The translations under genes were made by a program, and so were the position numbers. From a virus: a DNA stretch of 64,000 bases. Of this stretch, positions 40,564 to 49,600 are shown piece by piece. How positions within the stretch are numbered: position 1 is the first letter of the stretch; the number at the start of each line of letters is the position of its first letter. The notes under the pieces are model-generated. The model made no database searches, was not told the DNA's origin, and saw only the letters and a list, made by a program, of their open reading frames with translations. The DNA lies in the IMG/VR virus record IMGVR_UViG_3300028920_002946, positions 118,678 to 182,677 of that record; one strand, given 5' to 3'.

Positions 40564-43500
40564 TTACCCGCCGACGGACACAAGCTGCCCGTTGCGGTAG
40601 AACACCCTCTTCGGGTACTCCCAGTCCCTGCGGATCCGGTTCCAGCTGCTGACCGGCGTGATGAACCCCACCACCCGCGTGTACTGCCGGACGATTTTCT
40701 CCCCGCATATCTTGCAGGTTTCGTGTTTTCCAATGGTGTAGTGCTCCCGCGCGCACTCGCTGTAGGCGTAGTTCACCGCGAAGTAGACGGTCCCGGTCTT
40801 CCGGGCCATGTCCATCATCCTCTTGAATTGGACCGGCGACAGGGGCTTCTCATCGTCTACGTTGATGTGGAGAATGGCCCCGCCGGTCGTCAGCTGGTCG
40901 ATGCTGCCCTGGATGCGGAAGCGATCATAGATGGAACCCTCCTCGATGAGCGGGATGTACTGGTTCGAGTAGATCTTGAACTTCTTCGGGTTGTACCCCA
41001 TAAGGGTGTCCAGCTCGCAGAGCCTGACGGCCATGGACTCGCCGGGGATCTGCTCGATGTTGTAGATGTTGCCCTCCGATCGTTCGTCCGACTGCCACCG
41101 GAGTATGTTGGACTCGACATTTTTCAAGACCTCGGCGAGCGCGTCGACCCCGTCGTTCGTCCGGATGTCCAGCCCCTTGTTGGACACGTACTCGTGTGCG
41201 CCGATGAAGCCGATGGTCGAGTACTGCTTGCGCAGATGTATCCAGTCATACGTGTAGAGCGGCATGTTCCCGCTGGCGATGAGGTGCTTGATGAGCTGCC
41301 GGTGCGCGTAGAGGATCTTGTGCAGGAGATTCAGGTCCCTCTTCAGTATCCCGGGGTCGTCCTTTTCGAGTACTGCTATCCTCGGCAGGTTCAGCCCGGC
41401 GACCCTGTGGGAGCCTATGGAGAGGCCGCCGACGCCGAAGCTGTTGTGGTATCCGGCGTCCGCGACCTTGCTGAAGTCGTTTCGCAGCCGGCAGCAGGAG
41501 GAGAAGCTCGTCGGGCTGGATTGGAAGACATTCGCGAGCGATTTCCTGCTGTTGATCTCGGCCGCCCAGTCGGCGAACTCGGGATCTATCAGTTCCCCGT
41601 CGTCGTCGACCGATATGGCGAGCGTCATCACGGGGAACGTGAACATACCCTCGGTGCCGTTGATGTCGCTGTAGTACTCGAAGAACAGCTTCGAGAGTTC
41701 GACGACGCTGGAGATGTCGGGTTCGTGGAAGTTGCCTTTCCCATCGGGGATGAGGTATTTGTTGCCGTTCATGTTCAACAGGGTTTCGAGGAACCCGTGG
41801 TCCATCACGCTCAAGTTCGTGAAGGCCGACTGGCTCCCCCTGAAGGGAAAGTTCATCGAGTAGATGAAGTTCTGGAACTGGTTCTTCACATGATACCACT
41901 CGGCGGCCTCGTGCGAGTCGATGCCCGCGTCGTGATCCCGCTTGCCCTTCCGGATGATAGCCGCGTAACCGTCCCCTTTCTCCCTGCGGTAGAACCAGTC
42001 GAGTATGACGAAGAAGTCGGGGTAGCTCGCGGCACCGACAATCTGGTTGCTGATGTAGGCCGTGCTTTGGATGATGAGCGCGATGAACGTGTCGCTCCGG
42101 CGCGGGGGCTTGATTGTCATGTTGCCGCGGAAGAACGCCATGCCGCCGGTCAGCAACTCCCTGAGATCGAAGGCGAAGCAGTTGTGCTGCTTCATTCCGT
42201 TTGCGTAGAAGGTACCCGTTTCCGTGGTGACGTCGTATACGTAATCCCCCAGCGACTCTCCCGAAAAAGTGGAGCGAAACTCCGAAACGGGAATCCGAAA
42301 TATCTTGGATACCTTGTCCGACCGGGGTGTTGTGTCCATATTTCCATTCGGTGTAGCATCGTCCCGGGATTGTAGTTTTTGGGAAAGGTCTTTCATCCCA
42401 GAAGAAGGCGTGAAAGAAATCCCGAACAGCCAATCCATATTGGATCCGCAGATGCGCTTGGAACTTTTCACCCCCATCGATGACAGCACGTCGTGTAGCT
42501 GATTGACCAGTCCGTACCCGGCAACCCTCAAGTTGATTGAGCCGGAGGGCGTAACGGTGCCATCGCTGTCGATCAGCCCGGCGACAAGCGCCTCGACTGA
42601 ATCTTCGTCCCAATCGAAAATGTTCGCCGGGAGTGCCTTCCTGAAAGCGCTGGAGGAATCCTTGATTCCGAAAAACTTGGCGAGAAGCATTTTCAGCCGC
42701 AGTGAACTGAATCGAATTTTCCTGTCAGCAATGATTTCAATGTAGCGATCATTGAGTAGCCTCTTCACCACCGAGTATATGCGAGAGCGCTTGATATCCT
42801 TCTGGTACACATACACCCAATTGCGAAGCTCGTCTATCTTGATGGCAACATCCTCGTTTGTGAGGTTGTTGCTGTCATGGTAGAACTTCGTCCGGCTGAC
42901 ATTTCCATCACCCAGGATAAAACCAATAAGGTAAGCCATGTCCGACGGGACCGATACGGTGCCTGATAGTTCGCCAACAGGCCTCGTAGAGTCGACGGCG
43001 TCCCCAACAGAGAGATCCCCGGCTTTTTTCTCGGAACCGTCGGACAAGATAACCGGATGGTCGTCCGTGACAAGCGCGAAGTCCCCGTTTTCGGTTTGGT
43101 ATGCTATCATGTCACGTTCGTTCTTGTGCCTCAGGATCCTCTTCAAGGGCACCCAAGACCCATCAGCATCAAGTATCTCAAGACGGTGCCTTTGGATGAC
43201 GGATTCGGAAAGAATATCATCCTTGTACCTGTGGCACATGCGGCCGCCATTGCTTTCAAGAGGCATCGTGAAATAGTCGATCGTCTTGAACACAGACCCG
43301 CAGTCTATGACGTCCATACCCGGGGCGGTTACCGCGTGTTCCTCGTATTCAAGGAAGAGGTCGCGCATCGTCAAGGTTCTCACCTTGCCGTTCACTTTGA
43401 TTGTCACGGGGGTCTGTTCATAATACGAATACGGCATGTGTGCGTGCGTAAGGTCGTTCACGAATATCTCGCCGTTCACGATCTTCTCGATGGCCTCCGT

Positions 43501-43827
43501 CGCCGTCTCCTCATCCGCCGTTTCCTTCACCCACTTGTAGAGGAGGAAGAGCGAGTTCAGCTTCATCAGCGACTTGTTGTTCTCCTGGTTGTACTGGTGG
43601 ATGTTTTTCTCTTTGACGTTGGCGTTCGCGTCCACGCTCACGTCCGCCACGCTCCCGGACTTGCCGAAGAACTCTTTCGAAAACTGAACGATGTCCATGT
43701 GCTTGTTGGCGATGCCCTGTATGGAGAACACCTCCTCCCCGTACCTCTTGTACAGGCTCTCCATCAAATCCACGAAGTCGTTCTCGAATGTCTGCTTGAC
43801 GTACCAGCCCTTGAGATGAACCGACAT
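40564..43827 (-). CDS. nrdD: Anaerobic ribonucleotide reductase, NrdD-like, with intein
   Basis: 1087 codons from ATG 43827 (GGAGGAA upstream). Extein shows the class III core: FVNDLTHAHMPY joined to CFAFDLRELL after splicing, later Cys-containing loops, C-terminal zinc site CKIC and glycyl-radical motif RVVGF. No ATP-cone is seen. Makes deoxynucleotides without oxygen, so the host likely grows anaerobically at least sometimes. Mature size ~671 aa. Confidence 0.87.
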   Translation of the reverse strand: MSVHLKGWYVKQTFENDFVDLMESLYKRYGEEVFSIQGIANKHMDIVQFSKEFFGKSGSVADVSVDANANVKEKNIHQYNQENNKSLMKLNSLFLLYKWVKETADEETATEAIEKIVNGEIFVNDLTHAHMPYSYYEQTPVTIKVNGKVRTLTMRDLFLEYEEHAVTAPGMDVIDCGSVFKTIDYFTMPLESNGGRMCHRYKDDILSESVIQRHRLEILDADGSWVPLKRILRHKNERDMIAYQTENGDFALVTDDHPVILSDGSEKKAGDLSVGDAVDSTRPVGELSGTVSVPSDMAYLIGFILGDGNVSRTKFYHDSNNLTNEDVAIKIDELRNWVYVYQKDIKRSRIYSVVKRLLNDRYIEIIADRKIRFSSLRLKMLLAKFFGIKDSSSAFRKALPANIFDWDEDSVEALVAGLIDSDGTVTPSGSINLRVAGYGLVNQLHDVLSSMGVKSSKRICGSNMDWLFGISFTPSSGMKDLSQKLQSRDDATPNGNMDTTPRSDKVSKIFRIPVSEFRSTFSGESLGDYVYDVTTETGTFYANGMKQHNCFAFDLRELLTGGMAFFRGNMTIKPPRRSDTFIALIIQSTAYISNQIVGAASYPDFFVILDWFYRREKGDGYAAIIRKGKRDHDAGIDSHEAAEWYHVKNQFQNFIYSMNFPFRGSQSAFTNLSVMDHGFLETLLNMNGNKYLIPDGKGNFHEPDISSVVELSKLFFEYYSDINGTEGMFTFPVMTLAISVDDDGELIDPEFADWAAEINSRKSLANVFQSSPTSFSSCCRLRNDFSKVADAGYHNSFGVGGLSIGSHRVAGLNLPRIAVLEKDDPGILKRDLNLLHKILYAHRQLIKHLIASGNMPLYTYDWIHLRKQYSTIGFIGAHEYVSNKGLDIRTNDGVDALAEVLKNVESNILRWQSDERSEGNIYNIEQIPGESMAVRLCELDTLMGYNPKKFKIYSNQYIPLIEEGSIYDRFRIQGSIDQLTTGGAILHINVDDEKPLSPVQFKRMMDMARKTGTVYFAVNYAYSECAREHYTIGKHETCKICGEKIVRQYTRVVGFITPVSSWNRIRRDWEYPKRVFYRNGQLVSVGG
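42181..43428 (-). mobile_element. Intein with LAGLIDADG endonuclease, Ser-1 type (416 aa)
   Basis: Starts at Ser (SYYEQTPVTIKVNG, with TPV in the block A place) and ends KQHN before Cys. Block B DDHPVI; endonuclease motifs LIGFILGDG and VAGLIDSDG. Ser rather than Cys at position 1 is the less common type. It interrupts a conserved active-domain segment of NrdD. Confidence 0.85.
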
Positions 43828-43879
43828 AGACAGTTTCCTCCAATAGGGGGCGCGCGGAAGGGTGCCGCGAGCCCTCGAA

Positions 43880-44572
43880 TTAGTGTCTCACGAATATCCC
43901 GATGATTGCCTGAAGCAGGGAACGGAAGCCGCCCCGAGGTTGCTCCCCGCCGTTCATGTGGAAGTCTCTATCTGGTACCGCAGCCACGGCCTCCGGAGCG
44001 GGTGGCTGTCCCTCTTCCGTCTGCGGAGGGTGTATGTCGGTGCGGAAACGTTTCCAGTCGAATAATCTGCCCGGGTCGATTTTTCTGCCCGGGGCGATGT
44101 CCTCGTGGCCGACTATGTTTTCCTCGGGTATCCCATGCTCCCCCATGAGCCCCTTGACCAACTCGGCCAACCGCTCGTATTGGAAGTCGGTGTATTCCAC
44201 GAGGTTTCCGTCGCCCTCGAGCTCGATGCCGATGCTGTATCTGTTGATGTTGGTCCTGGCCTCGCCCCCGACCGTCCAAGAGGATCTGCCCGCGTGGTAG
44301 GCCACGTCCTCGTGCTTCACGAGGGCTATCATGTCGGAGCGGCCCTCGTACGGCTCGCGGGGTATGATGTAGTGGGCGCTGACCTTGTTCTCGACCTTGC
44401 CGGTCTTCTTGTTGCGGTGCAGCTCCTCGTTCGTGAACCAGGCCACCGCGCCGCCGACGCCATACAGCTTCCCGCCCTTCGACCCGATGTGGTGGATGAT
44501 GATCATGTCGAGCGGGTCGGAGGCTGATCTCGGGTGCCTGAAAGGGCTTGGTATCCACCGCTTGATCAGCAT
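43880..44572 (-). CDS. N-acetylmuramoyl-L-alanine amidase (endolysin)
   Basis: 230 aa. Amidase_2 fold: MIIIHHIGS (zinc His), SAHYIIP, SIGIELEG and GHEDIAPGRKIDPG (zinc His). The C-terminal ~40 residues include an amphipathic or hydrophobic end (FRSLLQAIIGIFVRH) that may aid membrane passage. Cuts peptidoglycan for lysis. Head of the minus-strand NrdDG operon. Confidence 0.85.
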   Translation of the reverse strand: MLIKRWIPSPFRHPRSASDPLDMIIIHHIGSKGGKLYGVGGAVAWFTNEELHRNKKTGKVENKVSAHYIIPREPYEGRSDMIALVKHEDVAYHAGRSSWTVGGEARTNINRYSIGIELEGDGNLVEYTDFQYERLAELVKGLMGEHGIPEENIVGHEDIAPGRKIDPGRLFDWKRFRTDIHPPQTEEGQPPAPEAVAAVPDRDFHMNGGEQPRGGFRSLLQAIIGIFVRH

Positions 44573-44662
44573 AGCTACGCTCCTCCCGGGCGGGCCGATC
44601 CCACCCTCGACACAATCGTCTCTGCATCAGGTTTGGGCAACTAGAAAACCCGTATTAGTTTA

Positions 44663-44672
44663 GTATTGGCTA
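44663..44672. repeat. Partial copy of the 33-bp repeat core (GTATTGGCTA)
   Basis: Matches the core of 12243-12275 and 13080-13112, followed by TCG versus CGG. Lies 91 nt upstream of the minus-strand amidase start, so all three minus-strand units have this core at 62-91 nt. Confidence 0.5.
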
Positions 44673-44782
44673 TCGATTCTATGTGCCCATCCTTCAATGT
44701 AATGGTCGGGCGTCTTCGGATTAAACCGGCGGGCCAAGGGAACGAAAGAAAGAAAAACCGCAAGGAACATCTTTATCAAAAA

Positions 44783-44796
44783 GTATATTAATAGGA
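44783..44796 (+). promoter_or_regulatory. Promoter candidate with TATATTAATA
   Basis: TATATT at 44784-44789 has no good -35 (CAAGGA), but TATATTAATAG also resembles the late-type motif (TCTATTAATAC at 49037). Transcription from here would place the AGGAGG site of gene 44812 in a short leader. Confidence 0.45.
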
Positions 44797-44811
44797 ATGA
44801 GGAGGCGATCC

Positions 44812-45924
44812 GTGGAGGAATCGTACGTGCTGGACCATGCCATCTTCGAAACGGTGACAGGCTCCCAGGCCTACGGGACGAACACGCCCCAGTCGGACAC
44901 CGACAGGACGGGTGTCATGGTGCCCGGCCCGGAGTACACGATGGGTTTGCAGAGGTTCGGCGAGTACAGCGACTTCGAGGGCGACGACCGCAAGTTCTAC
45001 GGCATCCAGAAGTTCATGGCGCTGTGCGTCGAGAACAACCCAAGCATCCTCGAACTGTTGTGGGCGCCGGAGAGGTGCGTCCGACAGACAACGCGGTATT
45101 GGGAGGCCATCCTGCCGGCACGCGATGGGCTACTCTCGAAGAAATGCGGCTACACCTACAGCGGATACGCCATCGAACAGCTGCACAGGATCGAGAGGCA
45201 CCGCAAATACCTCCTCGACCCCCCGAAAAGCCCCCCCTCACGGACGGAAATGGGCCTCCCGGAAACCCCGGTGTTCCCGACCTCGCAGCTGAAGGCCGTG
45301 TGCTCGGTCGCCATCGAGGCCATACCGGAGCACATGAGGACGGACTTCTTCTCGGAGCTCGACCAGATATATGGCGACTGGGTGATGCCCCTCTTCGCGA
45401 GGTACTTGATACCGTCGCAGAGGTCGATGGCCATGGATTGGCTGCAGAAGGGGTTGAGATCCCAGGCAAGGTCGCTCGCCACCCTCGGCAGGAGGTTCCT
45501 GCGGGACGAGTATGTCGAGATGGCGGCCAAGGAAATCGAGTACATGGACCGGCTGCAGGAGTGGCGGAGGTATCTGTCCTGGAAGAAGAGCCGGAACAAG
45601 AAACGCGCCGCGCTGGAGGAGAAGTTCGGGTACGATTGCAAGCACGCCATGCACCTCGTCCGGCTGATGCGCATGGGCGCCGAAATACTGCAGGACGGCA
45701 AAGTCAACGTGGATCGGACGGATATCGACGCGGAGGAGCTCCGGGAGATACGCAACGGGGCTTGGGAGTTCGGCCGGGTGCAAGCGTACGCCAGGGAACA
45801 GGACGAGCGTCTGAGGAGGCTGCGTCAGGAGTCGTCGCTGCCACAGGGGCCCAGCGGAAAAACGGCCCAAAAGGCCTGTGTGGAGGTCACGAAATTGTTC
45901 TATCGAGACTGCGGATATGTATAA
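44812..45924 (+). CDS. Nucleotidyltransferase of the RlaP/DNA polymerase beta-like superfamily
   Basis: 370 aa from GTG 44812, AGGAGG 6 nt upstream. TVTGSQAYGTNTPQSDTDRTG carries the GS...SDxD nucleotidyltransferase motif. Phage RlaP-like proteins are of uncertain substrate, possibly tRNA or RNA ligation partners. It begins the block containing the NAD genes, but it is not a NadD-type (HxGH) enzyme. Confidence 0.72.
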   Translation: MEESYVLDHAIFETVTGSQAYGTNTPQSDTDRTGVMVPGPEYTMGLQRFGEYSDFEGDDRKFYGIQKFMALCVENNPSILELLWAPERCVRQTTRYWEAILPARDGLLSKKCGYTYSGYAIEQLHRIERHRKYLLDPPKSPPSRTEMGLPETPVFPTSQLKAVCSVAIEAIPEHMRTDFFSELDQIYGDWVMPLFARYLIPSQRSMAMDWLQKGLRSQARSLATLGRRFLRDEYVEMAAKEIEYMDRLQEWRRYLSWKKSRNKKRAALEEKFGYDCKHAMHLVRLMRMGAEILQDGKVNVDRTDIDAEELREIRNGAWEFGRVQAYAREQDERLRRLRQESSLPQGPSGKTAQKACVEVTKLFYRDCGYV

Positions 45925-45941
45925 ATCATGGGCCTAAACGG

Positions 45942-45947
45942 TATATT
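45942..45947 (+). promoter_or_regulatory. Promoter -10 TATATT before gene 45969
   Basis: -10 at 45942-45947 with a weak -35 (GTATAA at 45919). Start near 45954 would give a short leader holding GGAGG. Confidence 0.45.
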
Positions 45948-45968
45948 ACGGACATGGAGGATGCGCCA

Positions 45969-46217
45969 ATGGCGGAATGCCAAGGTTGGTGGGGCAAGAA
46001 ATTCGGGCATAAGTTCGACCATATCTTCGACGTGGAGAAGGGGGAGCCGACATTGTCGGGCTACCAAAGCTCCCGTAGAGGGCCGGGCATCTCCGGAGTC
46101 GATACCTCCCCGGGCATCATGGAGATCCTTGAGGCCAGCAGACCGGTCAAAAGGATCTATGTCTACAGCATATGCCGAAGATGCGGCCACATCATACACA
46201 GGGACGGCATGTCCTGA
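45969..46217 (+). CDS. Small protein with CxxC, 82 aa
   Basis: ATG 45969 with GGAGG 8 nt upstream. C-terminal SICRRCGHIIHRDG resembles a half zinc ribbon. Function unknown. Confidence 0.55.
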   Translation: MAECQGWWGKKFGHKFDHIFDVEKGEPTLSGYQSSRRGPGISGVDTSPGIMEILEASRPVKRIYVYSICRRCGHIIHRDGMS

Positions 46218-46242
46218 AAGGGCTTTTGACGGCAGAAATCAT

Positions 46243-46569
46243 ATGGAACCCAAACACGACGATCTACACGAGCGGACATACTTGGTGCAGTGTTGGGTAC
46301 ACCCAAGTTCCGGCAAGGATCTGATGGACAAGAACAGGATCCTGGAGGAGATGAGGACGTTCCTCGGACACGTCTTCACCGACGACAAGGGGCTGGAGGA
46401 GGGCATGAAGCAATTTGAGAGGCAGGTGGACGGCTTGGTCCTGCATCCGTTCTTCATGAGATCCCGCCGCCCCGTCGCCGACCCGGAGGGCGAGTTCATG
46501 GGCAGGATACGGGAGAGCCACCCCGAGGCGAAGTTCGCCTCCTGCCAGGAGATCCCGAACTCGAAATAG
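46243..46569 (+). CDS. Unknown protein, 108 aa
   Basis: ATG 46243 without a clear Shine-Dalgarno. Mostly helical, acidic and basic mixed. Lies between the small zinc protein and pncB. Function unknown. Confidence 0.5.
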   Translation: MEPKHDDLHERTYLVQCWVHPSSGKDLMDKNRILEEMRTFLGHVFTDDKGLEEGMKQFERQVDGLVLHPFFMRSRRPVADPEGEFMGRIRESHPEAKFASCQEIPNSK

Positions 46570-46591
46570 TACTTACAGGAGGCGCATACTT

Positions 46592-48100
46592 ATGGCAGCG
46601 CACAACAAGAGCATTCTAGCGGAGGGCCTGCGGGCCATGGCGCGGACGTCCGTCTGCCCGTGGGACGACTACTACGCCCGCATGGCGCAGACGGACTGGC
46701 TGGAGTGGCGCCATGAGAAGCGTTGCACGAAGACATACTTCATCCGCAACTGCCCCTTCGGCGGCTCCTACGCGCTCCTGGGCGGCGTCACGGAGTTCCT
46801 GCGGCAGGTCCATGACTATCGGTTCACGGACGAGGCCCTCGAGGTCATGCGCGGACAGGGATACCGCGAGGACTTCCTCGAGTATCTCAAACAGAAGCGC
46901 CGCCTCTCGCTCATGACCCACAGCCTGCCCGAGGGTTCGATCTTCTTCCCGGGCGAGCCGGCCGTCGTCATCGGCGGGGCGCTCCTGGACGTGCGCCTCG
47001 CAGAGGGCATGCTCCTCGAGTGCGTGAACTTCCCGTCGCTGTCCATGACGAAATGGAGCCGCGTGGCGCACGCCACCGGCACGGGATCCGTCATGGAGTT
47101 CGCCAGGCGCAGGGCGCAGGATCCCTTCCGCACCAGCCTCTACGCCTACCTCGCCGGGGCGGCCGTGAGCAGCAACGACGAGATGGGGCAGTGGTTCGAC
47201 ATCCCCACCGTCGGCACGATGGGCCACGAGTGGATACAGAGCTACGGGCATGAGTTCGACGCCTTCGACCGGTGGCTGGCGCACAACCCCGACAGGCCCG
47301 TGCTCCTCGTCGACACCGTGGACACCCTGTCGTCCGGCGTCCCCAACGCCATCAAGGCCTTCAAGGCGCATAGGGGGGCCATAGGGGACGCCACCATGGG
47401 CATCCGGCTGGACTCCGGCGACCTGGCCTATCTGGCCATGATGGCCTACCAGAAGCTTGATATGGCAGGCCTGTTCAGCGTGAAGATATACATGACCAAC
47501 GACCTCGAGGAACACTCCATACAGGCCATACGGGGCCAGATAGAGCAGAACGCGGCCCGGTTCGGGTATCCGCCCGGGGAGATATTCCGCAAGCTCGTCT
47601 GGGCGTGCGGCACGAAGCCCGGCACCTGCTGGGACCAGCCGAGCATAGGCGGGGTGGCCAAGCTGACGTCGATGTCCTTCAAGGCCTCGGAGCAGCCCGT
47701 CATAAAGCTCGCGCGGGACAACCCCGTCAAGACGAGCATCCCCGGCAACAACAGGTCGGCGGCGCTGGTCAGCGAGGACGGTTTCCTCCAAGGCATCCTG
47801 ATCATGGGCGCCCGCGAGGATCCGAAGGAGATCCGGGAGTTCGTGCATCCGGACGACGAGAGCAAGAGGACGACCATACCGTTGGAATGGGCGGTCGCCC
47901 CCCGCCAAGTGGGCAGCAGCGACGCGCCGCCGCCATCGGAGACGCTGACGGCGGTGAGGGAGCGGGTACAGGAGCAGCTGGCCATGCTGCATTGGACGCA
48001 CCGGAGGCTCGACAAGCCGCACCGGGTGAAGGTCGGCCTCAGCCCGAGGCTCTTCGAGCTCCGGCAGAGGATGATAAGGAACGGGGCGCTCTACGACTAG
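46592..48100 (+). CDS. pncB: Nicotinate phosphoribosyltransferase (PncB-like)
   Basis: 502 aa, AGGAGG upstream. YFIRNCPFGGSYALLGGV, FFPGEPAVVIGG, LLECVNFPSLSMTK, GTMGHEWIQSYG and LLVDTVDTLSSG are the family's blocks. Makes nicotinate mononucleotide from nicotinate. Followed 15 bp later by nadE, a phage Preiss-Handler NAD salvage pair lacking NadD. Confidence 0.85.
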   Translation: MAAHNKSILAEGLRAMARTSVCPWDDYYARMAQTDWLEWRHEKRCTKTYFIRNCPFGGSYALLGGVTEFLRQVHDYRFTDEALEVMRGQGYREDFLEYLKQKRRLSLMTHSLPEGSIFFPGEPAVVIGGALLDVRLAEGMLLECVNFPSLSMTKWSRVAHATGTGSVMEFARRRAQDPFRTSLYAYLAGAAVSSNDEMGQWFDIPTVGTMGHEWIQSYGHEFDAFDRWLAHNPDRPVLLVDTVDTLSSGVPNAIKAFKAHRGAIGDATMGIRLDSGDLAYLAMMAYQKLDMAGLFSVKIYMTNDLEEHSIQAIRGQIEQNAARFGYPPGEIFRKLVWACGTKPGTCWDQPSIGGVAKLTSMSFKASEQPVIKLARDNPVKTSIPGNNRSAALVSEDGFLQGILIMGAREDPKEIREFVHPDDESKRTTIPLEWAVAPRQVGSSDAPPPSETLTAVRERVQEQLAMLHWTHRRLDKPHRVKVGLSPRLFELRQRMIRNGALYD

Positions 48101-48115
48101 CGGAACGGAGGACAG

Positions 48116-49015
48116 ATGAACCCGACTCTCGTGGCGGACAGCATCAGGGACAGGTTGTCGAAATACGTCGCCGACCACAACCTCAAGGCTCTGGTGCTCG
48201 GGGTGTCCGGAGGCGTCGACAGCGCCGTCTGCGCCGCCCTCGCCAGGCCGGTGTGCGACCTCCACGGGATCGATCTCGTCGGGCGCAGCATCACCATCGC
48301 CTCGAACAAGCGGGGTGAGATAACACGCGCGCAGTTAGTCGGCGAGGCGTTCTGCACGGACTTCAAGGAGATCGATCTCGGGGACGAGTTCGCGTCGCTT
48401 GTGAAGATCCTCATCGAGGACGACGAGCCGGGCGACCTGACGCACGAGCGGAGGGTGCGCCGCGGCAACCTCAAGGCTCGCCTGCGCATGATCCGGCTCT
48501 ATGATCTGGCCAGCAAACACGGCGGCATGGTGCTCTCCACGGACAACCTCACGGAACTGCTCCTCGGCTTCTGGACCATCTGCGGCGATGTCGGGGACTA
48601 CGGCATGATACAGAAGCTGTGGAAGAGCGAGGTGTACGCCGTCGCGCGCTCTCTGTGCCGCGCATTCGAGGCGGAGAAGAGGTCGGACAGGAGCGAGGCC
48701 CTGCAGGCCTGCATAGCCGCCGTGCCCACGGACGGCCTGGGCGTGACCGACAGCGACCTCGACCAGTTCGGCGCCTCTGACTACGAGGAGGTCGAGCGCA
48801 TCCTCAAGACATGGCTCTGCCAGGACGAGGACGCGTTCGCCTGGGACTCCTGGCTGCGCTACGAGGGGCGCCCGGAGACGTTCAAGGAACTGCTGGAGGA
48901 GCGCGGGCGCATCGCCGACCACCCCGTGGTGTGTAGGCACGTCGCAACGGCCTACAAGCGCGACATACCCATCAGCATACCGCGGCACGACATAGACGGC
49001 CTTCCCGACGAGTAG
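48116..49015 (+). CDS. nadE: NAD synthetase (NadE)
   Basis: 299 aa. P-loop GVSGGVDSAVCAAL, RGNLKARLRMIRLYDLA, and STDNLTELLLGFWTICGDVG. Amidates nicotinate adenine dinucleotide to NAD+. With PncB it would restore NAD+ if the host depletes it in defence. Confidence 0.87.
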   Translation: MNPTLVADSIRDRLSKYVADHNLKALVLGVSGGVDSAVCAALARPVCDLHGIDLVGRSITIASNKRGEITRAQLVGEAFCTDFKEIDLGDEFASLVKILIEDDEPGDLTHERRVRRGNLKARLRMIRLYDLASKHGGMVLSTDNLTELLLGFWTICGDVGDYGMIQKLWKSEVYAVARSLCRAFEAEKRSDRSEALQACIAAVPTDGLGVTDSDLDQFGASDYEEVERILKTWLCQDEDAFAWDSWLRYEGRPETFKELLEERGRIADHPVVCRHVATAYKRDIPISIPRHDIDGLPDE

Positions 49016-49036
49016 CGCCAGGGGCCTTGGCGCCGC

Positions 49037-49050
49037 TAATCTATTAATAC
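49037..49050 (+). promoter_or_regulatory. Late-type promoter motif, site 4
   Basis: TAATCTATTAATAC, 9 nt before ATG 49059; the close spacing would give a leaderless or near-leaderless message. Confidence 0.4.
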
Positions 49051-49058
49051 CCGCTCAC

Positions 49059-49556
49059 ATGGGTATGATGGACGTCACCTCCATGCTCGACAGGGTAGCC
49101 GACAGGCTCGAGGCCGCCGGAAGGTTCCGCGAGGCCGAGGATGTCGATGTGCTGTCCAACACGATCGAGGCCGCGGGGTGGCGGCCGCTGCCGACGAGGA
49201 ACGTGGGCGGCGTCCCGCTCACCGAGCGGAAGATCGGCGACCCCAAGGGCATCAAGGAGAGGGGGGACAAACCCTCGAGATTCGATGTGGCGAAGGAGAT
49301 GGTGGACAGGCACATCGACGAGCGCAACGTCGCCATAGGGGCCGTCAAGGCGGGCATGGAGAGGTACGGGAGGATACTCGACGAAATCGCCAGGGAACAC
49401 CCGGATGTCGCCCCGAAGGCGCGCGAGTACAAGAAAAGGGTGAGCGACATGGCCGTTTCGGTCGAAAGGCAGCTGAAGGACTTCCTGCTCTATTTGATGC
49501 AGGTCAAGGGGGGCCCCGAGGTCACCGAATCCATGGTGGATTACCAAAGCAGTTGA
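49059..49556 (+). CDS. Unknown protein with N-terminal helical motif shared with 56363-56872
   Basis: 165 aa. First 40 residues: MLDRVADRLEAAGRFREAED then VDVLSNTIEA, matching the start of protein 56363-56872. The rest is helical. Start may be ATG 49068. A leader or targeting helix, or a virion-related segment, is possible. Confidence 0.55.
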   Translation: MGMMDVTSMLDRVADRLEAAGRFREAEDVDVLSNTIEAAGWRPLPTRNVGGVPLTERKIGDPKGIKERGDKPSRFDVAKEMVDRHIDERNVAIGAVKAGMERYGRILDEIAREHPDVAPKAREYKKRVSDMAVSVERQLKDFLLYLMQVKGGPEVTESMVDYQSS

Positions 49557-49581
49557 CACGGGGGCCTCTCCGTGCTATATT
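49553..49581 (+). promoter_or_regulatory. Sigma70 promoter TTGACA-17-TATATT, tRNA leader 1
   Basis: -35 TTGACA (49553-49558, overlapping the end of the preceding gene), 17-bp spacer, -10 TATATT (49576-49581). Start near 49588. Confidence 0.8.
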
Positions 49582-49600
49582 TGGTGCTTGGAGGAGAACC

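Larger units (their letters stand above)
44573..44811. other. Divergent control region between amidase and nucleotidyltransferase
   Basis: 239 bp, no gene. Contains a partial copy of the 33-bp repeat core (44663-44672) and a TATATT element (44784-44789). No terminator seen. Confidence 0.5.

Noticed and set aside
44797-44811. ATG 44797 as start of the nucleotidyltransferase
   Set aside because: AGGAGG lies 6 nt before GTG 44812, a better start; 44797 is at or before the likely transcription start.
46592-48100. Nicotinamide phosphoribosyltransferase (NAMPT)
   Set aside because: Motifs FFPGEPAVVIGG, FPSLSMTK and LLVDTVDTLSSG fit nicotinate phosphoribosyltransferase better.
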